A stretch of 8,225 bases of DNA from Bacteroidales bacterium (GTDB taxonomy: Bacteria; Bacteroidota; Bacteroidia; Bacteroidales; VadinHA17), in NCBI GenBank assembly GCA_003157055.1, contig PMIG01000084.1:1-8225 (forward strand), given 5' to 3'. How positions within the stretch are numbered: position 1 is the stretch's first letter; each line of letters starts with the position of its first letter. Below the pieces are notes generated by a model. That model saw nothing but the letters and a program-made list of their open reading frames with translations, did not search any database and was not told where the DNA came from. Positions 7,094 to 8,225 of the stretch are shown here, piece by piece. The position numbers were made by a program, and so were the translations under genes.

Positions 7094-7684
7094 ATGAAAA
7101 AGGGAAACAGGGGTTTGCTTTGCCCGTTAATAATAATTGGAGCCTTTATAATGCTTTCGACTAGTTGTAAAAAAGATGATGACCCCATGGCTATAGGTAA
7201 AAGCTACCAGGGTGGCATAATTGCATATAGACTTCAGATAATAGATCCGGGTTACGATCCAAAAGTCAGACATGGCATAATAGCTGCACCGAGCGATCAA
7301 AGCACAGGTATAAAATGGTATAATGGAAGTTTTACATTAATAGGCGCAGTAGGAACAGAAGTAGGCGCTGGAAAAGCAAACACGGACGCCATTGTTGCCG
7401 GCCAGGGAGAAGGAAGTTATGCGGCTAAATTGTGTTCTGATCTGGTATTGGATGGTTATGACGACTGGTATTTACCAAGCAAAGATGAATTGGACAAACT
7501 TTATTTACATCAGAATGCAATTGGCGGTTTTTCTGGTTACTACTGGAGTTCTAGTGAAACTGGTTGGAGTGGTGTTTTATTACTATATATGAATGCATGG
7601 TCCCAGTCCTTCTTTACTGGAGAGCAACTCGATATGGTGAAGAGCGTCACCTCTTGGCATGTAAGAGCTATTCGGGCTTTTTAA
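7094..7684 (+). CDS. DUF1566 (Lcl C-terminal-like) lipoprotein, probably surface-exposed
   Basis: This 196-residue protein has a lipoprotein signal peptide ending LSTSC, with Cys25 as the likely lipidated residue. It is followed directly by KKDDD, which resembles the acidic lipoprotein export signal that sends Bacteroidota lipoproteins to the cell surface. The rest matches the DUF1566/Lcl C-terminal pattern. Visible motifs are GGIIAY (40-45), HGIIAA (60-65), IKWYNG (73-78), GYDDWYLPSKDEL (121-133), YWSSSE (150-155) and the terminal VRAIRAF (190-196). The family is common on surface and secreted proteins of Bacteroidota and other bacteria; its biochemical role is not established, and no catalytic residues can be assigned. 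It starts 14 bases after the preceding stop with a weak AAGG eight bases before the ATG, so the two genes are almost surely co-transcribed. It is almost only the domain plus an anchor, with no other module. Confidence 0.9.
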   Translation: MKKGNRGLLCPLIIIGAFIMLSTSCKKDDDPMAIGKSYQGGIIAYRLQIIDPGYDPKVRHGIIAAPSDQSTGIKWYNGSFTLIGAVGTEVGAGKANTDAIVAGQGEGSYAAKLCSDLVLDGYDDWYLPSKDELDKLYLHQNAIGGFSGYYWSSSETGWSGVLLLYMNAWSQSFFTGEQLDMVKSVTSWHVRAIRAF

Positions 7685-7742
7685 ATATTTAATTTAATAG
7701 TATAAGAAATTAAGCTAACATTATAAATTAAATTTTACACAT

Positions 7743-8225
7743 ATGAAAACTAAAATTAATTATCGGATTTTATTAATGTTCTCATTTTTTTTGTTAACCC
7801 CGGTTATTTCCAAGGCACAGGCGGATCAAAAGGCAGTCGCACTGCAGAATCTTGAAACCGCCGTCACCAATGCCAAAGCCAAAGTTGCTGTGAATGAACG
7901 TAAGCTGGCTGTTGCAGATTCGCTGATTAACGCGGGAACTCAGATGTTAGCCGAATCGAAAACAGAAATAAAGGCCGTCGATACTGAGAGCAAGAAGCTT
8001 GAAAAAGACAATGCTGCCAAACAAAAGCCACTGACTAAACTATCAACTTCAAAAGATAAGGAAGAATCCACCAAGGCTAAGGCCGACCTTAAAGCACTGG
8101 AGGTACAATACAGATCAGATGCCAAAGCCTTTGACACCCGTTTAAGAGCTGCAGAAAAAAAGCAGACAATGGGCAATGCAGCTATCACCAGGGGGAAAGC
8201 GGCCAAAAAAACCGCCCAGGATGCA
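7743..8225 (+). CDS. Exported Ala/Lys-rich coiled-coil protein, 5' part (161 codons visible)
   Basis: The reading frame opens at ATG 7743 and stays open to the right edge. An N-terminal signal peptide (KTKINYR then hydrophobic core about 9-20, cleavage near SKAQA at 23-27) precedes a long, low-complexity helical region. That region is rich in Ala, Lys, Glu, Asp and Gln, without Cys or Trp, with heptad-like spacing of hydrophobics, for example ALQNLETAVTNAKAKVAVNE and the segment around KADLKALEVQYRSDAKAF. It is probably a periplasmic or envelope-attached coiled-coil protein. No named family is recognised and the C-terminal part, which might carry an anchoring domain, is not visible. It follows the lipoprotein gene by 58 bases of almost pure AT sequence (7685-7742) with no convincing promoter or terminator, so it may belong to the same operon. 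The long minus-strand open frame over it is a compositional shadow. Confidence 0.85.
   Translation, partial: MKTKINYRILLMFSFFLLTPVISKAQADQKAVALQNLETAVTNAKAKVAVNERKLAVADSLINAGTQMLAESKTEIKAVDTESKKLEKDNAAKQKPLTKLSTSKDKEESTKAKADLKALEVQYRSDAKAFDTRLRAAEKKQTMGNAAITRGKAAKKTAQDA

Noticed and set aside
7687..7733. Inverted repeat ATTTAATTT / AAATTAAAT between the lipoprotein and coiled-coil genes, as a terminator
   Set aside because: The arms are pure A/T with a 29-base loop and only four T after the stem, so the hairpin would be very weak. Such pairing is expected in AT-rich spacers.
7940..8206. 88-codon minus-strand open frame rich in Ala, Ser and Leu
   Set aside because: It is the complement of the Ala/Lys-rich coiled-coil gene, whose signal peptide and coiled-coil pattern support the plus strand. 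The composition explains the open frame.

Overview
The window looks like chromosomal DNA of a member of the Bacteroidota. The evidence is a SusC/RagA-type TonB-linked outer-membrane protein, a propeller/Y_Y_Y sensor-regulator, a lipoprotein with a Bacteroidota-style acidic export signal, start sites without Shine-Dalgarno sequences, and a promoter of the phylum-specific TTG-N20-TAnnTTTG type. The order or genus cannot be told from the sequence alone.

Layout. Bases 1-2471 (minus strand) hold the first 823 codons of a SusC-like receptor whose 3' end lies beyond the left edge. Bases 2472-2737 are non-coding and hold a cluster of TGATG/TGATGTA repeats, a candidate -7 box and a small inverted repeat. 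Bases 2738-5650 (minus) encode a 970-residue membrane-spanning sensor/transcription factor that starts with GTG. Bases 5651-5999 form a divergent intergenic region with a good plus-strand promoter and several palindromes. On the plus strand follow three exported-protein genes: an unknown beta-rich protein (6000-7079), a DUF1566-type lipoprotein (7094-7684) and an Ala/Lys-rich coiled-coil protein (7743 to beyond the right edge).

Working model (inference). The sensor reads a ligand with its periplasmic propeller and passes the signal through one membrane helix and a coiled coil to its own LuxR-type DNA-binding domain, without a histidine kinase. Its most obvious target is the susC promoter just downstream, where a 10-base word occurs exactly three times in one orientation. 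A susD-like gene and possibly degradative enzymes would be expected past the left edge. The plus-strand trio is a separate envelope-protein operon. A 12-base word shared by the two non-coding regions hints that the two units may be co-regulated. Nothing in the window is a recognisable defence system, CRISPR array, RNA gene or mobile element. The most unusual parts are the susC-upstream repeat cluster and the uncharacterised exported trio.
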